Source: Emticicia aquatilis (GTDB lineage: Bacteria > Bacteroidota > Bacteroidia > Cytophagales > Spirosomataceae). Taken from it: DNA of 64,000 bases. A program made the translations under genes and the position numbers. The stretch lies in the NCBI RefSeq assembly GCF_014644295.1, contig NZ_BMKK01000006.1:310001-374000 (forward strand). The letters run 5' to 3'. Each line of letters starts with the position of its first letter. The first letter of the stretch is position 1. Below, in pieces: positions 35,192 through 44,816 of this stretch. The notes under the pieces were generated by a model that was not told the origin of the DNA, did no database searches, and saw only the letters and a list, made by a program, of their open reading frames with translations.

Positions 35192-36169
35192 CTAAAACAA
35201 ATTCTTCCAAGTGCCTTTTATGTAATTATATTTTAAGGTGCTTGGAAGTGCTTTCCAAAAGTATTTATTGATTTCTACCGAGAAAGATGGCTGCATATAG
35301 CAGTTAATTACACATCCTTCGCACTCCTTCAGTTTCCCTTCTAAAGCCACAATTTCTTGCACTTCGTTCGATTTGTACAAATCAAATAGATTTCCCTTTA
35401 TATCAAAATCTTTTGTTCCGAGGTGGTAACAGGGCAGAACTAATTTATTTTCTGGTGAAATAACTATTGTAGTTGAAGCAGCTCGGCATACTGGATTTTC
35501 TACATGATTTCCCCCATTTTTTCGCAGGTCAATAAACGCTTCATTCAAATAAACATTTTTTTGTTTTCCCCACCATAAAAGTTTTTGTAAACTCGCCTCT
35601 GAAAGGTTTTCCCCAGTTTCTACAGAGTTATAGTTGAAAACTGGATTGAGAATTAAGACCAAATCATTGGGTTGAGTGATTTCATTCCACACCCGCTCAA
35701 TCTTATCCACATTTTGTTCAAATACTGTGAATATAATATCTGGTCTTTCTTTATTATTTTTCGCTATTTGTATAGAATCGAGTAATTTATCGAAACATTT
35801 TACACCTCTTGATTGATTATGTTCTTCCTCGTCAGGTGAATCTAGCGAGAAGTGAAGCATGTCAATTTTACCTTTTAGGCGGTCGGCATACTTTGGATAT
35901 AATAAACAATTGGTAGTAACGGTTGTTAAAAATCCTCCTCTTTTAGCTTCTTCAAGTAGTATATCTAATTCTCTGTGTAGGAGTGGTTCACCACCCGTAA
36001 AGTCTATTACTTTGACTCCGAGTTTCTTTAGGTCTTTGAGGTTTTCTCTGAAATTTTCGAGGGTAATGTAAGGAGAGGGCTTTTCCCAAATATCGCAAAA
36101 ACTACACGTAGCATTGCAGCGATAGGTTACGTAGTAGTTACACAAAACTGGGTGTTTGATTAGCCTCAT
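35192..36169 (-). CDS. Radical SAM protein with SPASM-like C-terminus
   Basis: 325 residues. The iron-sulfur cluster motif C-x3-C-x2-C is Cys18, Cys22, Cys25 (CNATCSFC), followed by DFTGGEPLL, a SAM-binding GGE motif. The C-terminal third has cysteines in VCRAAST, LPCYHLG and CEGCVINCY, resembling a SPASM or twitch auxiliary-cluster domain as in MoaA-like and peptide- or sugar-modifying enzymes. No small precursor peptide gene is seen beside it. It could be an anaerobic maturase or a lipid/nucleotide modifier; the substrate is unknown. Confidence 0.87.
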   Translation of the reverse strand: MRLIKHPVLCNYYVTYRCNATCSFCDIWEKPSPYITLENFRENLKDLKKLGVKVIDFTGGEPLLHRELDILLEEAKRGGFLTTVTTNCLLYPKYADRLKGKIDMLHFSLDSPDEEEHNQSRGVKCFDKLLDSIQIAKNNKERPDIIFTVFEQNVDKIERVWNEITQPNDLVLILNPVFNYNSVETGENLSEASLQKLLWWGKQKNVYLNEAFIDLRKNGGNHVENPVCRAASTTIVISPENKLVLPCYHLGTKDFDIKGNLFDLYKSNEVQEIVALEGKLKECEGCVINCYMQPSFSVEINKYFWKALPSTLKYNYIKGTWKNLF

Positions 36170-36222
36170 TTGTGATATTTTTTTGAATTGACATACCTAT
36201 GATTCTTTTATCCTATTAGTAG

Positions 36223-36255
36223 AACGTCGGCAGGGTTTTGAACCCTGCCGACGTT
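36223..36255. repeat. Perfect 15-bp hairpin upstream of the radical SAM gene
   Basis: AACGTCGGCAGGGTT (36223-36237) and AACCCTGCCGACGTT (36241-36255) are exact complements around a 3-base loop. It lies between accD and the radical SAM gene, both on the minus strand, and would act as a terminator for accD although no long T-run follows. The GC-rich perfect stem in an AT-rich spacer looks like a dispersed palindromic element. Confidence 0.8.
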
Positions 36256-36337
36256 AATTACTAATTTATCAATTCTTTTCTCTTTATATTGTTAGCTAAT
36301 AGTATGCGGTCGCCGCCCGATTCGCTTCACAAATATG

Positions 36338-37180
36338 TTATCGTAACATTCCCAATAAACTTGCGAGCTTATCTTTTAGGTCTTTTCTATCTACAATAAA
36401 ATCAAGGAAACCGTGGTCTAAAACGAACTCGGCAGTTTGAAATCCTTTGGGTAATTCTTTACCAATTGTTTCTTTGATTACACGTGGCCCTGCAAATCCA
36501 ATGAGTGCTTCTGGTTCTGAAATATTAAAATCACCGAGCATCGCATACGAAGCTGTTACACCGCCCGTTGTTGGGTCAGTCAATAAAGATACATAAGGAA
36601 TTCCTGCTTCTGATAGTTGAGCTAATCTTGCTGAAGTTTTTGCCATTTGCATCAATGAGAAACCAGCTTCCATCATTCTTGCTCCTCCTGATTTTGAAAT
36701 CATCAAAAACGGTATTTTATGTTGCAAGGCACATTCGATTCCACGTGCAATTTTTTCTCCAACCACTGACCCCATTGAACCACCAATGAAACTGAAATCC
36801 ATACAGGTAATTACAATATCAATTTCAGACATTTTACCGTAGGCAGTTCTGGCAGCATCTTTCAAGCCCGATTTTTTTTCGGTTGCTCTTACTCTGTCCA
36901 CATAAGATTTTGTATCTGTAAATTTCAGTGGGTCACCTGAGCGTAGGTTTTCATCTAATTCGGTGTATTCACCTTCATCAAACAAAATTTGAAAATATGC
37001 TTCTGAGCCAATTTTTTCGTGGTAGTTGCAATTGATGCACGTAAAGGCATTTAGTTTGTGCTCACGGGTGTGCATTGCCTTCTTACAAGTTGGACATTGA
37101 TACCAAAGCCCATCAGGGGCTTCACGTTTCATCTCCGTCGGAGTTTGTATTCCTTTATCTGTTCTCTTAAACCAAGACAT
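36338..37180 (-). CDS. accD: Acetyl-CoA carboxylase carboxyltransferase subunit beta
   Basis: 280 residues. The N-terminal zinc ribbon has Cys29, Cys32, Cys48 and Cys51 (YQCPTCKK...CINCNYH), followed by the carboxyltransferase crotonase-like fold with [32 protein letters not shown] and [18 protein letters not shown]. With AccA it transfers the carboxyl group from carboxybiotin to acetyl-CoA, making malonyl-CoA for FabD. accA is not in this window. Monocistronic, flanked by hairpins at 36223-36255 and 37277-37307. Confidence 0.97.
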   Translation of the reverse strand: MSWFKRTDKGIQTPTEMKREAPDGLWYQCPTCKKAMHTREHKLNAFTCINCNYHEKIGSEAYFQILFDEGEYTELDENLRSGDPLKFTDTKSYVDRVRATEKKSGLKDAARTAYGKMSEIDIVITCMDFSFIGGSMGSVVGEKIARGIECALQHKIPFLMISKSGGARMMEAGFSLMQMAKTSARLAQLSEAGIPYVSLLTDPTTGGVTASYAMLGDFNISEPEALIGFAGPRVIKETIGKELPKGFQTAEFVLDHGFLDFIVDRKDLKDKLASLLGMLR

Positions 37181-37276
37181 ATTAGGTTATCATATTTTGA
37201 GGGGACAAAGTTAAATAAACTTGTCCGTTGATTTATTGGGTTTCGTCCAAAATTTTATTTTACTACCCCTAAAATA

Positions 37277-37307
37277 AGGAAGGCATCGCTTAAAGCGATG
37301 CCTTCCT
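37277..37307. terminator. Strong hairpin between the MORN protease and accD genes
   Basis: AGGAAGGCATCGCTT (37277-37291) and AAGCGATGCCTTCCT (37293-37307) form a nearly continuous stem (15 bp, or 12 with a TTAAA-type loop). It is followed by GCA. Similar stems followed by CCTGC appear at 44817-44839 and 54902-54925. Confidence 0.85.
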
Positions 37308-37316
37308 GCATATAAT

Positions 37317-38603
37317 TTATCTAATTTTCTTATCAGGAATATATCCTTTTCTTTCTATATCATTTACAAAAAAAGTATCTTCTCTCCTACCATCGGGGTA
37401 GATTCTCATGGCTTTTCCGTGTTTGATGTTATTTTCCACACGAGCAACCAATCTGATGTTATTATTGAAGATAAAATAACCTTTATCATCATTCATAAAA
37501 CCATTTTTGTACTTACCCACATATTTATCCCCATTTTTGTAGAAAAAGGTTCCATTACCTTCATACTTACCATTTTTGAAGTTACCCACATACTTTTTCT
37601 CACCATCAGCATAGAATTCTACGCCTCTTCCATCCCGTTTTCCGTTTCTCCACTCACCTTCATACTTTTCTTCAGTTTTTGGATTAATCATTTTTCCAAA
37701 ACCATCGCTGCAATCTCCTTCAAAACATCCCCCTTTTTTCACAACCTCACCAATGTTTTCCACATTTGTTGGGGCTGCAACAATAATATCTGGTCTTTTT
37801 GCTGGGATCTCAGAATTGTCCACCGAGTTATCCACTCTATCCACATTACCTTGATTATCAGCTGGTTGTGGGTAAGTTCGTGGAGGTATTTGTTGAGGAA
37901 CAGGTTGTGGATTTGGTCTTGTTGGATTTTGTGGTTGTGGAGCTTGTTGCGTCGGCTGTGTTTTTGGCTGAGTAACAACACTTCCATCGCTTTTCTTTAT
38001 ATTCGGATAAAGCTCTTGGGCATTGTCAAATCCTTTTTTAATGGCCGCTAAACGCTTTGGTCTTGCTGGGTGAGTTCCGCCATCATAATCAGAGGTAAGT
38101 TTATTTATGGCTGCTTGTGCATCTTTTAGAGTCGCTCCCATTTGATACATCACAAATCCAGAAAACTCATCTGCCTCTAATTCTTTTGCTGGGTCGCTCC
38201 CTCCTTCGATAATTGTATGGCCTTGTAGGTGATGCCCGATTTCATGGGCTAAGATACTCAATGCTCCCCAGTCAGATTTTGATAAGTCGTTGGCTTTTTT
38301 CATGAATGAACCATCATAGACTATCAATCGAGTCTGGCCTTGTATGGCTGCAAAGCAGTTATCTGTATTTGGGCATTCCATTACGTAGAAGTTTCTTTTT
38401 AAGCCGCTTCTTCTTACGATTTCGTCAACTGCTTTTTCAGCTACTTCTTTTGAGCGAAAGCTAAATTGACTACAAAATGCTCTTTCGTTTATTTTCTGTC
38501 CGTAGTAGTTATATCCAAAAGATTTGACTCTTTCTTCTTGTGCATTAGCCAATAACACAAATGTGGATAACACTGTGGATAATGTGCATAACTTGAATTT
38601 CAT
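37317..38603 (-). CDS. Exported zinc metalloprotease (M48-like) with C-terminal MORN repeats
   Basis: 428 residues with a signal peptide to NAQ (22). The zinc site HEIGH at 120-124 and a third-ligand region ELEADEFSG at 141-149 match the M48-like gluzincin arrangement. A Pro/Gln-rich linker (about 205-265) follows. Residues about 305-395 contain three to four MORN repeats (YEGEWRNGKRDGRG, YVGNFKNGKYEGNG, YVGKYKNGF), normally membrane- or protein-binding. The fusion suggests a periplasmic protease tethered to the envelope. The coding sequence holds several DnaA-box-like words (see the oriC finding). Confidence 0.82.
   Translation of the reverse strand: MKFKLCTLSTVLSTFVLLANAQEERVKSFGYNYYGQKINERAFCSQFSFRSKEVAEKAVDEIVRRSGLKRNFYVMECPNTDNCFAAIQGQTRLIVYDGSFMKKANDLSKSDWGALSILAHEIGHHLQGHTIIEGGSDPAKELEADEFSGFVMYQMGATLKDAQAAINKLTSDYDGGTHPARPKRLAAIKKGFDNAQELYPNIKKSDGSVVTQPKTQPTQQAPQPQNPTRPNPQPVPQQIPPRTYPQPADNQGNVDRVDNSVDNSEIPAKRPDIIVAAPTNVENIGEVVKKGGCFEGDCSDGFGKMINPKTEEKYEGEWRNGKRDGRGVEFYADGEKKYVGNFKNGKYEGNGTFFYKNGDKYVGKYKNGFMNDDKGYFIFNNNIRLVARVENNIKHGKAMRIYPDGRREDTFFVNDIERKGYIPDKKIR
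38562..38591. promoter_or_regulatory. Three clustered DnaA-box sequences
   Basis: TGTGGATAA at 38562-38570 and 38574-38582, and TGTGCATAA at 38583-38591: two exact complements of the DnaA box TTATCCACA and one of TTATGCACA within 30 bases, all in the same direction. They lie in the signal-peptide codons of the MORN protease. Related words occur at 37432, 37756, 37828 and 37837, and in 40622-40960. Confidence 0.55.
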
Positions 38604-38694
38604 CGGGTGAAAGTTTGTAAGTGATTATTTTAGATAAACGAGGAAAAGTAGTTTCAATGGCAATTGGAGGGGTTTATTAACATAGTTTTAACAA

Positions 38695-38727
38695 AAACGC
38701 CCCAAAGCAGAAAGTTTTGAGGCGTTT
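38695..38727 (-). terminator. Terminator after the TPR gene
   Basis: AAACGCCCCAAA (38695-38706) and TTTTGAGGCGTTT (38715-38727) pair with one mismatch around an 8-base loop, 24 bases past the TPR gene stop. Confidence 0.75.
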
Positions 38728-38750
38728 CAATATTATAAATGCAAAAAGGC

Positions 38751-40553
38751 TCAATTTATTGTATCGCCTCTCAAATTTCTGAATCTTTTGCGGGCTTCCG
38801 CTCCGAAGATTGAACCTGGGAATTTCTGGAGTATCTCACGGTATAATTCCATAGCCTTATCTTTTTGTTGGAAGTTCTCTTCGTAAATTTTAGCTTCTAA
38901 AAATAAAGCATCATCGGCCAAAATATCGAAATTATAATTTTTGCGAAGTAACTCTAAATCTTCTAATGCCTTTTCAGGTTTATTGATTTTGAGATTTGTA
39001 TTTGCCCTCAACCACAAAATATCATCTGCCAAAGAATGTGATTTATATTTTTCAAAAATTTGGTCAAGTGCCGCCATTGCTTCGGCGTTTCTATTTTGAA
39101 AAAGTAGTAAGTCAACTTTGGCATAGTCTTTCATGGCAACTTCAGAAGTATCAAGCCCAATGTTATCTTGAATCAACAAACTTAGTTGCATGGCATCATT
39201 AGCGATTTCTCGTGTAGTGGCTTTTTTAAGAATATCCAACACTTCTTTTGATAAATCAAACTCGCCATTGTAATAATGCAACTTGGCATTTTTGAGTTTG
39301 GCCTCTTGCCCAAGTTGGTCTTCCTTCTGTGATTTTTCAACTTGTGAATAAAGCAAAGTTGCTTCCCACGGTTCGTTTTTCAACACATAAATATCACCTA
39401 AATCTAATTTGCATTTATCTCTGAAAGCGTTGTCAGAGCCAGCTATCATGATGGCCGTTTCGAGAACTGTAATCGCAGTATCTCTTTCGTTCAAATAAAA
39501 AGCGTAAAGTTGAGCTGTATTTCTGAGGGCTTCCATTGTTTTTACATTTCGGCCTAAATCAGAAAATAATCCTTGATAATCTTTTATCAACGAACGAATG
39601 TCGGCAATGCTTACAGGATAAGTTGTTTTTACTACTTCTTCCTTGCAAAACAAAGCATTGCGTCTGGCATAAGCGTAATATTGTCCTTGTGGATATTCTT
39701 TCATCACATACTCGTACATTTGAATCGCACTTTTGTAATCTTTGTTAACCAAGGCAGTTTGTGCTAATTCAAAAACTCTTTGTCCATCTTGTTTTAGGCG
39801 GCGGTCTAAAGCTCTTGTTTGAATAAAGGCTTTCGTAAACTCCTTCTGCTGGATTAAATGCCAGATGAGTATGTCAGTGTAGTACTGCTCGGTTGGGAAC
39901 TTCTGTACCTTGCTGTAAAGAGCCTTCTCAAGCATATCTATCTCAGCTTCGGTTTTGAGATTATCTTGGAACGTCGCTTTTACGTAATCTTGGTTGCCTT
40001 CTGCCAAACCGTATTTTAGCATTTCCTCAATCATAGGCTCTTTTTGTCCGTTGTAGAGGTATGCCTTTGCCATCAGGATTGCATACTTATTTTCATCTTT
40101 GGCAATCTCACGTCCTTTTTTCAATAACTGAATCACGAGTTCAGTTTTTGAATTACGGTACAACAAATCTTGTAGCTCGTAGATTGTCCCTTCTGTTCGG
40201 GCAGCAAGGTCTATCAAAGTTTCCATTTCTTTTTGAGCCTCTTCAAACTTTCCCGTCATTTCGAGCAAGCTGGTATAATCTGAGCGATAAACGATTCCTG
40301 TTAAATCATTGCTTTTGATTTGACGTTTCAAATATTTTTCGGCTTCATCGAAATTTTTCAGTTTGAACAAACACTGAATATAATTTTGATGAATCAATCT
40401 GATATTGTTTTTATCCTTCGCAATTTTTTGGAAAATGTCTTTTGCTTTTTCGTACTCCCCTTGTTTGAAGTATTCGTTTGCCAATTCGATGTCTTGACCC
40501 TTGGCCAACCAATGAATTGAAAAGAATAGAATTATCAATAAATACCGTTTCAT
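38751..40553 (-). CDS. Exported TPR-repeat protein
   Basis: 600 residues with a signal peptide (MKRYLLIILFFSIHWLAKGQ). Nearly the whole mature protein is tetratricopeptide-like helical repeats, for example ANEYFKQGEYEKAKDIFQKI, NFDEAEKYLKRQI, KDYKSAIQMYEYVMKEYPQGQYY and KPEKALEDLELLRKNYNFDILADDALFLEAKI. The last part resembles YbgF/BamD-type outer-membrane assembly TPRs (FPGSIFGAEARKRFRNLRGD). It is a periplasmic scaffold of unknown partner. Upstream lies the DnaA-box-rich intergenic region. Confidence 0.85.
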   Translation of the reverse strand: MKRYLLIILFFSIHWLAKGQDIELANEYFKQGEYEKAKDIFQKIAKDKNNIRLIHQNYIQCLFKLKNFDEAEKYLKRQIKSNDLTGIVYRSDYTSLLEMTGKFEEAQKEMETLIDLAARTEGTIYELQDLLYRNSKTELVIQLLKKGREIAKDENKYAILMAKAYLYNGQKEPMIEEMLKYGLAEGNQDYVKATFQDNLKTEAEIDMLEKALYSKVQKFPTEQYYTDILIWHLIQQKEFTKAFIQTRALDRRLKQDGQRVFELAQTALVNKDYKSAIQMYEYVMKEYPQGQYYAYARRNALFCKEEVVKTTYPVSIADIRSLIKDYQGLFSDLGRNVKTMEALRNTAQLYAFYLNERDTAITVLETAIMIAGSDNAFRDKCKLDLGDIYVLKNEPWEATLLYSQVEKSQKEDQLGQEAKLKNAKLHYYNGEFDLSKEVLDILKKATTREIANDAMQLSLLIQDNIGLDTSEVAMKDYAKVDLLLFQNRNAEAMAALDQIFEKYKSHSLADDILWLRANTNLKINKPEKALEDLELLRKNYNFDILADDALFLEAKIYEENFQQKDKAMELYREILQKFPGSIFGAEARKRFRNLRGDTIN

Positions 40554-41030
40554 AGTTTCCTAAAAAAAAAGAAATAAAATATATTTTTAATTACTGTTTT
40601 AAATTGTTAGGGCTGTTGATATGTGTATAAACTATTGTTGTTGACAACGCTCTAAATGTGAATGTACATAACTAATTGCTTTTTCCACAGCTTTATTATC
40701 TTAATTAACACTTATATTATTGATTATCAATTCTAATACCATTTATTGACATTAGCTCCAATTATTTTTTGTTTATTACTTAATATCATTTCCACAGTAT
40801 GTGTCCACGTTAATCAACATCATGTGAATTGAGGATAACCCTATACTTTTACCTGATTTCCACTTCTTTTTTATTCTTTCCACTTTTCGGTAGAGTTTCC
40901 CACATGGCTTTCAACGTATCAATTCACATTATTGGTATTCAATCCACATGCTTGTCCACAAAATTTCTTGGATATTTTTTATTTTGAATTGACCTTTTCA
41001 GTACTCGTTTATTTTGTGTTGATATTTCAT
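40554..41030. other. 477-base AT-rich intergenic region rich in DnaA-box-like words (candidate oriC)
   Basis: No gene is visible. The region contains TGTGTATAA (40622-40630, complement of TTATACACA, a consensus DnaA box), TTTTCCACA (40681-40689) and TTGTCCACA (40952-40960) with one mismatch each, and ATTTCCACA (40788-40796), TTTCCCACA (40896-40904) and CAATCCACA (40940-40948) with two. Long AT-rich stretches that could unwind lie at 40554-40620 and 40690-40790. mnmG, often near bacterial origins, starts 3.6 kb away with a parS-like site. This is inference; gene direction does not switch here. Confidence 0.4.
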
Positions 41031-42641
41031 TTATTTTATGACTAATCCACGTACCTCAAAGTTGGCTTTTAACCTTATTGGTTCTTCATAAAATTGCACT
41101 TCTTCGGGCTGAATATTCTTTTCTACATTACCAGCATCCCAATATCCATTTTCGTTTTTGTCTTTTATTACTCTCAACAAGTAAATGCCAGGCTTTATAT
41201 TGATGAACAAAAATTTATCTTTGGCTGTCTGCTCTGCTATTACTTCATACTTATCATTTATTATCTGAATTATCTTATTTGTTTTCTTTTCTTCAAAGCT
41301 TCCTTCTATGAGTCCATAATTCTCGGTTTTTAGAATTGGGTATTTTAAATTTTGTTTATCGCTCGAATCTCCTTTAATGTTTATAAATACTCCCCTACCC
41401 ATTTCTATCTTTACTTCTCGTTCTGCTTTTATCTCTTTATTGATAATAAGTTTAGTTTTGGATTTATTCCACGTGAAGTTTGATGTTTCGAGTTTCTCCT
41501 CTCTAATTGTATCTGATAATATTTTAAACTTGTTTGTATCAAAGGTCTGAATAGGAGTATCAAAGTTTATTTCGTATTTTACTTTCTTGTCAAGTTCTTC
41601 TCCTGTTTTTGGTTTTACCGTGAAGGTTAGATATTCTCTTTTTTCCTTTTTCTTTTTTTCAGGCTCTCTAAATTTTATCTTCTGTAAATAAGTTAAAGCA
41701 TTTCCACTTGAATCAGCTACCGTTATATTTACTTTTAATGTATCTGTTCGTTGTGTTGAATTATAAAATTTTAATTCTTTTCCTTCACCATAATACGGAA
41801 TACTATCATTTTTGTTTTCAAATTTTACTTCAAACGATTTTATACTCTTATCATATAGTATAGTATAATCTTCGGCTCTTGGTAGTACTTTTTGGTTTTT
41901 CGGTTTTTCGTTGTTGGCATTTGCCATAAGGATGTTTATTCCACTTAAATTTTTATTTAAATTTATCGTGTCATTTCTAAATCCTATTGCTTCTGTTTTG
42001 GTATCGTATTTCAAATTGCTATTCTTATCCATAAAGGCATAAATTCGATACTTTCCACTTTTTAGGTTTTCAAACTGATAGTTTCCTGCTGAATCTGTTT
42101 TTATGAAATAATCAGGTTTGGTCTTTTTGAGGTCTAATGAATCTTGAAGTTTGTATAAAGCAACGTGAGCTTCTAAAATAGGTTGATTGCTCAAGAGCCC
42201 TTTCACATTCCCTCCTATTTTTAATGAATCAATGTTACTTCCCGTACTGAACACTAATTTAAGGTTTCGAGATTCATTTCGCTCGTTTAAATCTTTTATA
42301 CCTTTTCTAAAATTTAGCGTATAGGTTGTACTATCTTTAAAAGCCTTATCAAATTTTAGAATCACAGTATTCGATTTTGAACGAATATCATACGTACCTT
42401 CTGCTTCTGGTATGATTAAAAGTTCTTGTCTTAAACTTGTTACATCTACCAATTCATCAAATTCTAAACTAATCGTTTTTTCTTTATAGTTTTTCTGTTC
42501 TGCTTTTGGAATCGAACTAATTAGTTTTGGAGGAGTTTCATCCTTTTTTCCTCCTGTTGGTGGCACAAACTGAGCACAACTAATTAATAACTTACAACCA
42601 GTTATTAGAACTACACTTTTAAGAATACTACTTTTAATCAT
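41031..42641 (-). CDS. Lipoprotein with bacterial Ig-like (Big_5) domain
   Basis: 536 residues. Lipoprotein signal with lipobox LISC (Cys near 22). The mature start AQFVPPTGGKKDETPPKLISSIP and the following ISLEFDELVDVTSLRQELLIIP...NTVILKFDKAFKDSTTYTLNF are diagnostic of the Big_5 family common in Bacteroidota. A middle segment (about 140-225) looks like a carboxypeptidase-regulatory beta-sandwich (ILEAHVALYKL...AGNYQFENLKSGKYRIYAFMDKN), and a related motif recurs near the C-terminus. It is an envelope protein of unknown function. A hairpin separates it from mnmG. Confidence 0.85.
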   Translation of the reverse strand: MIKSSILKSVVLITGCKLLISCAQFVPPTGGKKDETPPKLISSIPKAEQKNYKEKTISLEFDELVDVTSLRQELLIIPEAEGTYDIRSKSNTVILKFDKAFKDSTTYTLNFRKGIKDLNERNESRNLKLVFSTGSNIDSLKIGGNVKGLLSNQPILEAHVALYKLQDSLDLKKTKPDYFIKTDSAGNYQFENLKSGKYRIYAFMDKNSNLKYDTKTEAIGFRNDTINLNKNLSGINILMANANNEKPKNQKVLPRAEDYTILYDKSIKSFEVKFENKNDSIPYYGEGKELKFYNSTQRTDTLKVNITVADSSGNALTYLQKIKFREPEKKKKEKREYLTFTVKPKTGEELDKKVKYEINFDTPIQTFDTNKFKILSDTIREEKLETSNFTWNKSKTKLIINKEIKAEREVKIEMGRGVFINIKGDSSDKQNLKYPILKTENYGLIEGSFEEKKTNKIIQIINDKYEVIAEQTAKDKFLFINIKPGIYLLRVIKDKNENGYWDAGNVEKNIQPEEVQFYEEPIRLKANFEVRGLVIK

Positions 42642-42672
42642 TTTATGGTTTTATTTTTTTAGTAAAAATAAA

Positions 42673-42695
42673 ACCCTCAACGATTAGTTGAGGGT
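42673..42695. terminator. Terminator after mnmG
   Basis: ACCCTCAAC (42673-42681) and GTTGAGGGT (42687-42695), a perfect 9-bp stem with a 5-base loop, 24 bases past the mnmG stop. Confidence 0.8.
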
Positions 42696-42718
42696 AATTA
42701 AGAAACTTTAATTTTTGT

Positions 42719-44581
42719 TTATCTACCGAGATGAATCATTATTACTGAAATATCTGCTGGTGAAACTCCACTTATTCTTGATGCCTGACCGAGTGTTTGT
42801 GGTTTTATCTTTTTAAGTTTTTGTCTTGCTTCGATAGAAATGGATAATAACTTTTCGTAATCAAAATTTGGATTAATATTTAGGTCTTCCAAACGAGACA
42901 TTTTTTCTGCCATCAATAATTCCTTCTCTATATAGCTTTCATACTTAATATGTATTACGGCTTGTTCAATTACCTCATCATCATATTGACTTAGAAAATC
43001 TTTCATATCATTATCTAATAAACGAATATTTTCTATTTCTATTTCTGGACGTTTTAGAATACTGTAGAAAGATGACTTCTCTCTTAATGCAGATGAACTG
43101 ATTTGTTCGAGATAATTATTGGCGTTATCAGGTGTAATCTTTCTTGTTTTAATTTCTTCTACAATTTTTGCAGCTTCATCTTTTTTGAAATTCATTCTTT
43201 CTAAACGTGCCTCAGAAGCTAATCCTAAATCATAACCTTTTTGAGTTAGGCGAATATCTGCATTGTCTTGACGTAGTAATGTTCTGAACTCTGCTCTTGA
43301 TGTAAACATTCTGTAAGGTTCATCTGTACCTTTGTTTACTAAGTCATCAATTAGTACTCCGATATATGCTTCATTTCTTTTGAGAATAAAATCGCCTTTT
43401 TCATGGACTTTGTTATGTGCATTTATTCCAGCCATTAATCCCTGACAAGCCGCTTCTTCATATCCTGTAGTTCCATTTATTTGTCCTGCAAAATACAGGT
43501 TTTCAATTAAATGTGTTTCGAGCGTTAGTTTTAATTGGGTTGGTGGGAAGAAGTCATATTCGATTGCATAGCCTGGTCTGAACATTTTTACATTTTCAAA
43601 TCCTTTTATTTTAGTTAATGCTTCGTATTGTATTTCTTCTGGTAATGAAGTAGAAAAACCATTGATATACATTTCCACCGTATTCCATCCTTCTGGTTCT
43701 ACAAATATTTGGTGATGGTCTTTATCGGCGAATCTATTAATCTTATCTTCTACCGAAGGGCAATATCTCGGGCCAAGTCCTTTTATCCTGCCACTAAACA
43801 TTGGTGATTTATCAAATCCTTTTCTCAGTACTTCGTGAACTTTTTCGTTCGTATAGGTTACATAACAACTTCTTTGCTTAGTTAATCTTGGTGTATCTGT
43901 ATATGAAAACTTCTCTGGATTTTCATCGCCTTTTTGTTCTTCCATTAAATTCCAGTTTAATGAACGACCATCAATACGAGGTGGAGTTCCTGTTTTCATT
44001 CGTCCAGACTCAAATCCTAATTCAATTAATTGCTCCGTAATTCCGTGTGCTGCTTTCTCTCCTGTTCTTCCTCCGCCGAAGTTTTTCTCTCCGATATGTA
44101 TTTTTCCATTAAGAAATGTTCCATTTGTTAAGACAACCGATTTACCTTTTATTTCGATTCCCATTCCTGTACGAACTCCTACTACCCTATTGTTTTTAAT
44201 AACCAAGCCTTCAATCATTTCTTGCCAAAAATCAAGGTTCGGGATATTTTCCATCGTATCTCTCCATTCTTGAGCAAACATCATTCTATCGCTTTGACAT
44301 CTTGGGCTCCACATTGCTGGCCCTTTAGAACGATTAAGCATTCTGAACTGAATCATTGTCTTATCACTAATAATTCCTGATTGACCACCCAAAGCGTCTA
44401 TTTCACGAACTATTTGTCCTTTTGCTACACCACCCATCGCAGGGTTACATGACATCTGTGCAATGGTGTGCATATTCATTGTTACCAATAAAACAGACGA
44501 ACCCATATTGGCAGCGGCAGAGGCTGCTTCACATCCTGCATGGCCTGCTCCAACAACTATTACATCGTATTCTTTGAACAT
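42719..44581 (-). CDS. mnmG: tRNA uridine-5-carboxymethylaminomethyl modification enzyme MnmG (GidA)
   Basis: 620 residues, the normal length. The FAD-binding start [23 protein letters not shown], the [24 protein letters not shown] block and the [17 protein letters not shown] block are all diagnostic. With MnmE it modifies the wobble uridine of several tRNAs. The start at 44581 is chosen over an in-frame ATG at 44632 because the 17 extra codons would be encoded by the parS-like repeats. In many bacteria mnmG lies beside the chromosomal origin, which matters for the parS and DnaA-box observations. Confidence 0.97.
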   Translation of the reverse strand: MFKEYDVIVVGAGHAGCEAASAAANMGSSVLLVTMNMHTIAQMSCNPAMGGVAKGQIVREIDALGGQSGIISDKTMIQFRMLNRSKGPAMWSPRCQSDRMMFAQEWRDTMENIPNLDFWQEMIEGLVIKNNRVVGVRTGMGIEIKGKSVVLTNGTFLNGKIHIGEKNFGGGRTGEKAAHGITEQLIELGFESGRMKTGTPPRIDGRSLNWNLMEEQKGDENPEKFSYTDTPRLTKQRSCYVTYTNEKVHEVLRKGFDKSPMFSGRIKGLGPRYCPSVEDKINRFADKDHHQIFVEPEGWNTVEMYINGFSTSLPEEIQYEALTKIKGFENVKMFRPGYAIEYDFFPPTQLKLTLETHLIENLYFAGQINGTTGYEEAACQGLMAGINAHNKVHEKGDFILKRNEAYIGVLIDDLVNKGTDEPYRMFTSRAEFRTLLRQDNADIRLTQKGYDLGLASEARLERMNFKKDEAAKIVEEIKTRKITPDNANNYLEQISSSALREKSSFYSILKRPEIEIENIRLLDNDMKDFLSQYDDEVIEQAVIHIKYESYIEKELLMAEKMSRLEDLNINPNFDYEKLLSISIEARQKLKKIKPQTLGQASRISGVSPADISVIMIHLGR

Positions 44582-44595
44582 TACTTTTTTATTTA

Positions 44596-44612
44596 TGTTT
44601 CCACGTGAAACG
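44596..44612. promoter_or_regulatory. Degenerate parS-like site
   Basis: TGTTTCCACGTGAAACG contains the CACGTG core and both arms of parS but has an extra C in the left arm, so the palindrome is out of register. It lies 23 bases from the better site at 44635-44650. Confidence 0.5.
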
Positions 44613-44634
44613 TTTGTGTTTTTGTGAATCACTC

Positions 44635-44650
44635 TGTTTCACGTGAAACG
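44635..44650. promoter_or_regulatory. parS-like chromosome partition site
   Basis: TGTTTCACGTGAAACG matches the widely conserved ParB-binding site TGTTTCACGTGAAACA at 15 of 16 positions. It lies 54 bases upstream of the chosen mnmG start. parS sites are normally concentrated near the replication origin. parA and parB are not in this window. Confidence 0.8.
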
Positions 44651-44816
44651 TGAGTTTTTGACTTTGTGTTTTGGAGGAATTTCTTCCGATGGTTTAGGTA
44701 AAAATAAATCAAAATAATATTAACTATAAAAGGGATTCTAAAGACTTCTTTATTGGTGCTAAAAAATAAAACCTTTCTAAGACTAATATATAGATAAATT
44801 TATAAGTCAACAAAAA

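Noticed and set aside
37419-38051. 210-codon open frame on the plus strand opposite the MORN protease gene
   Set aside because: It mirrors the codons of a well-supported gene on the other strand and its translation is hydrophobic low-complexity without a known domain.
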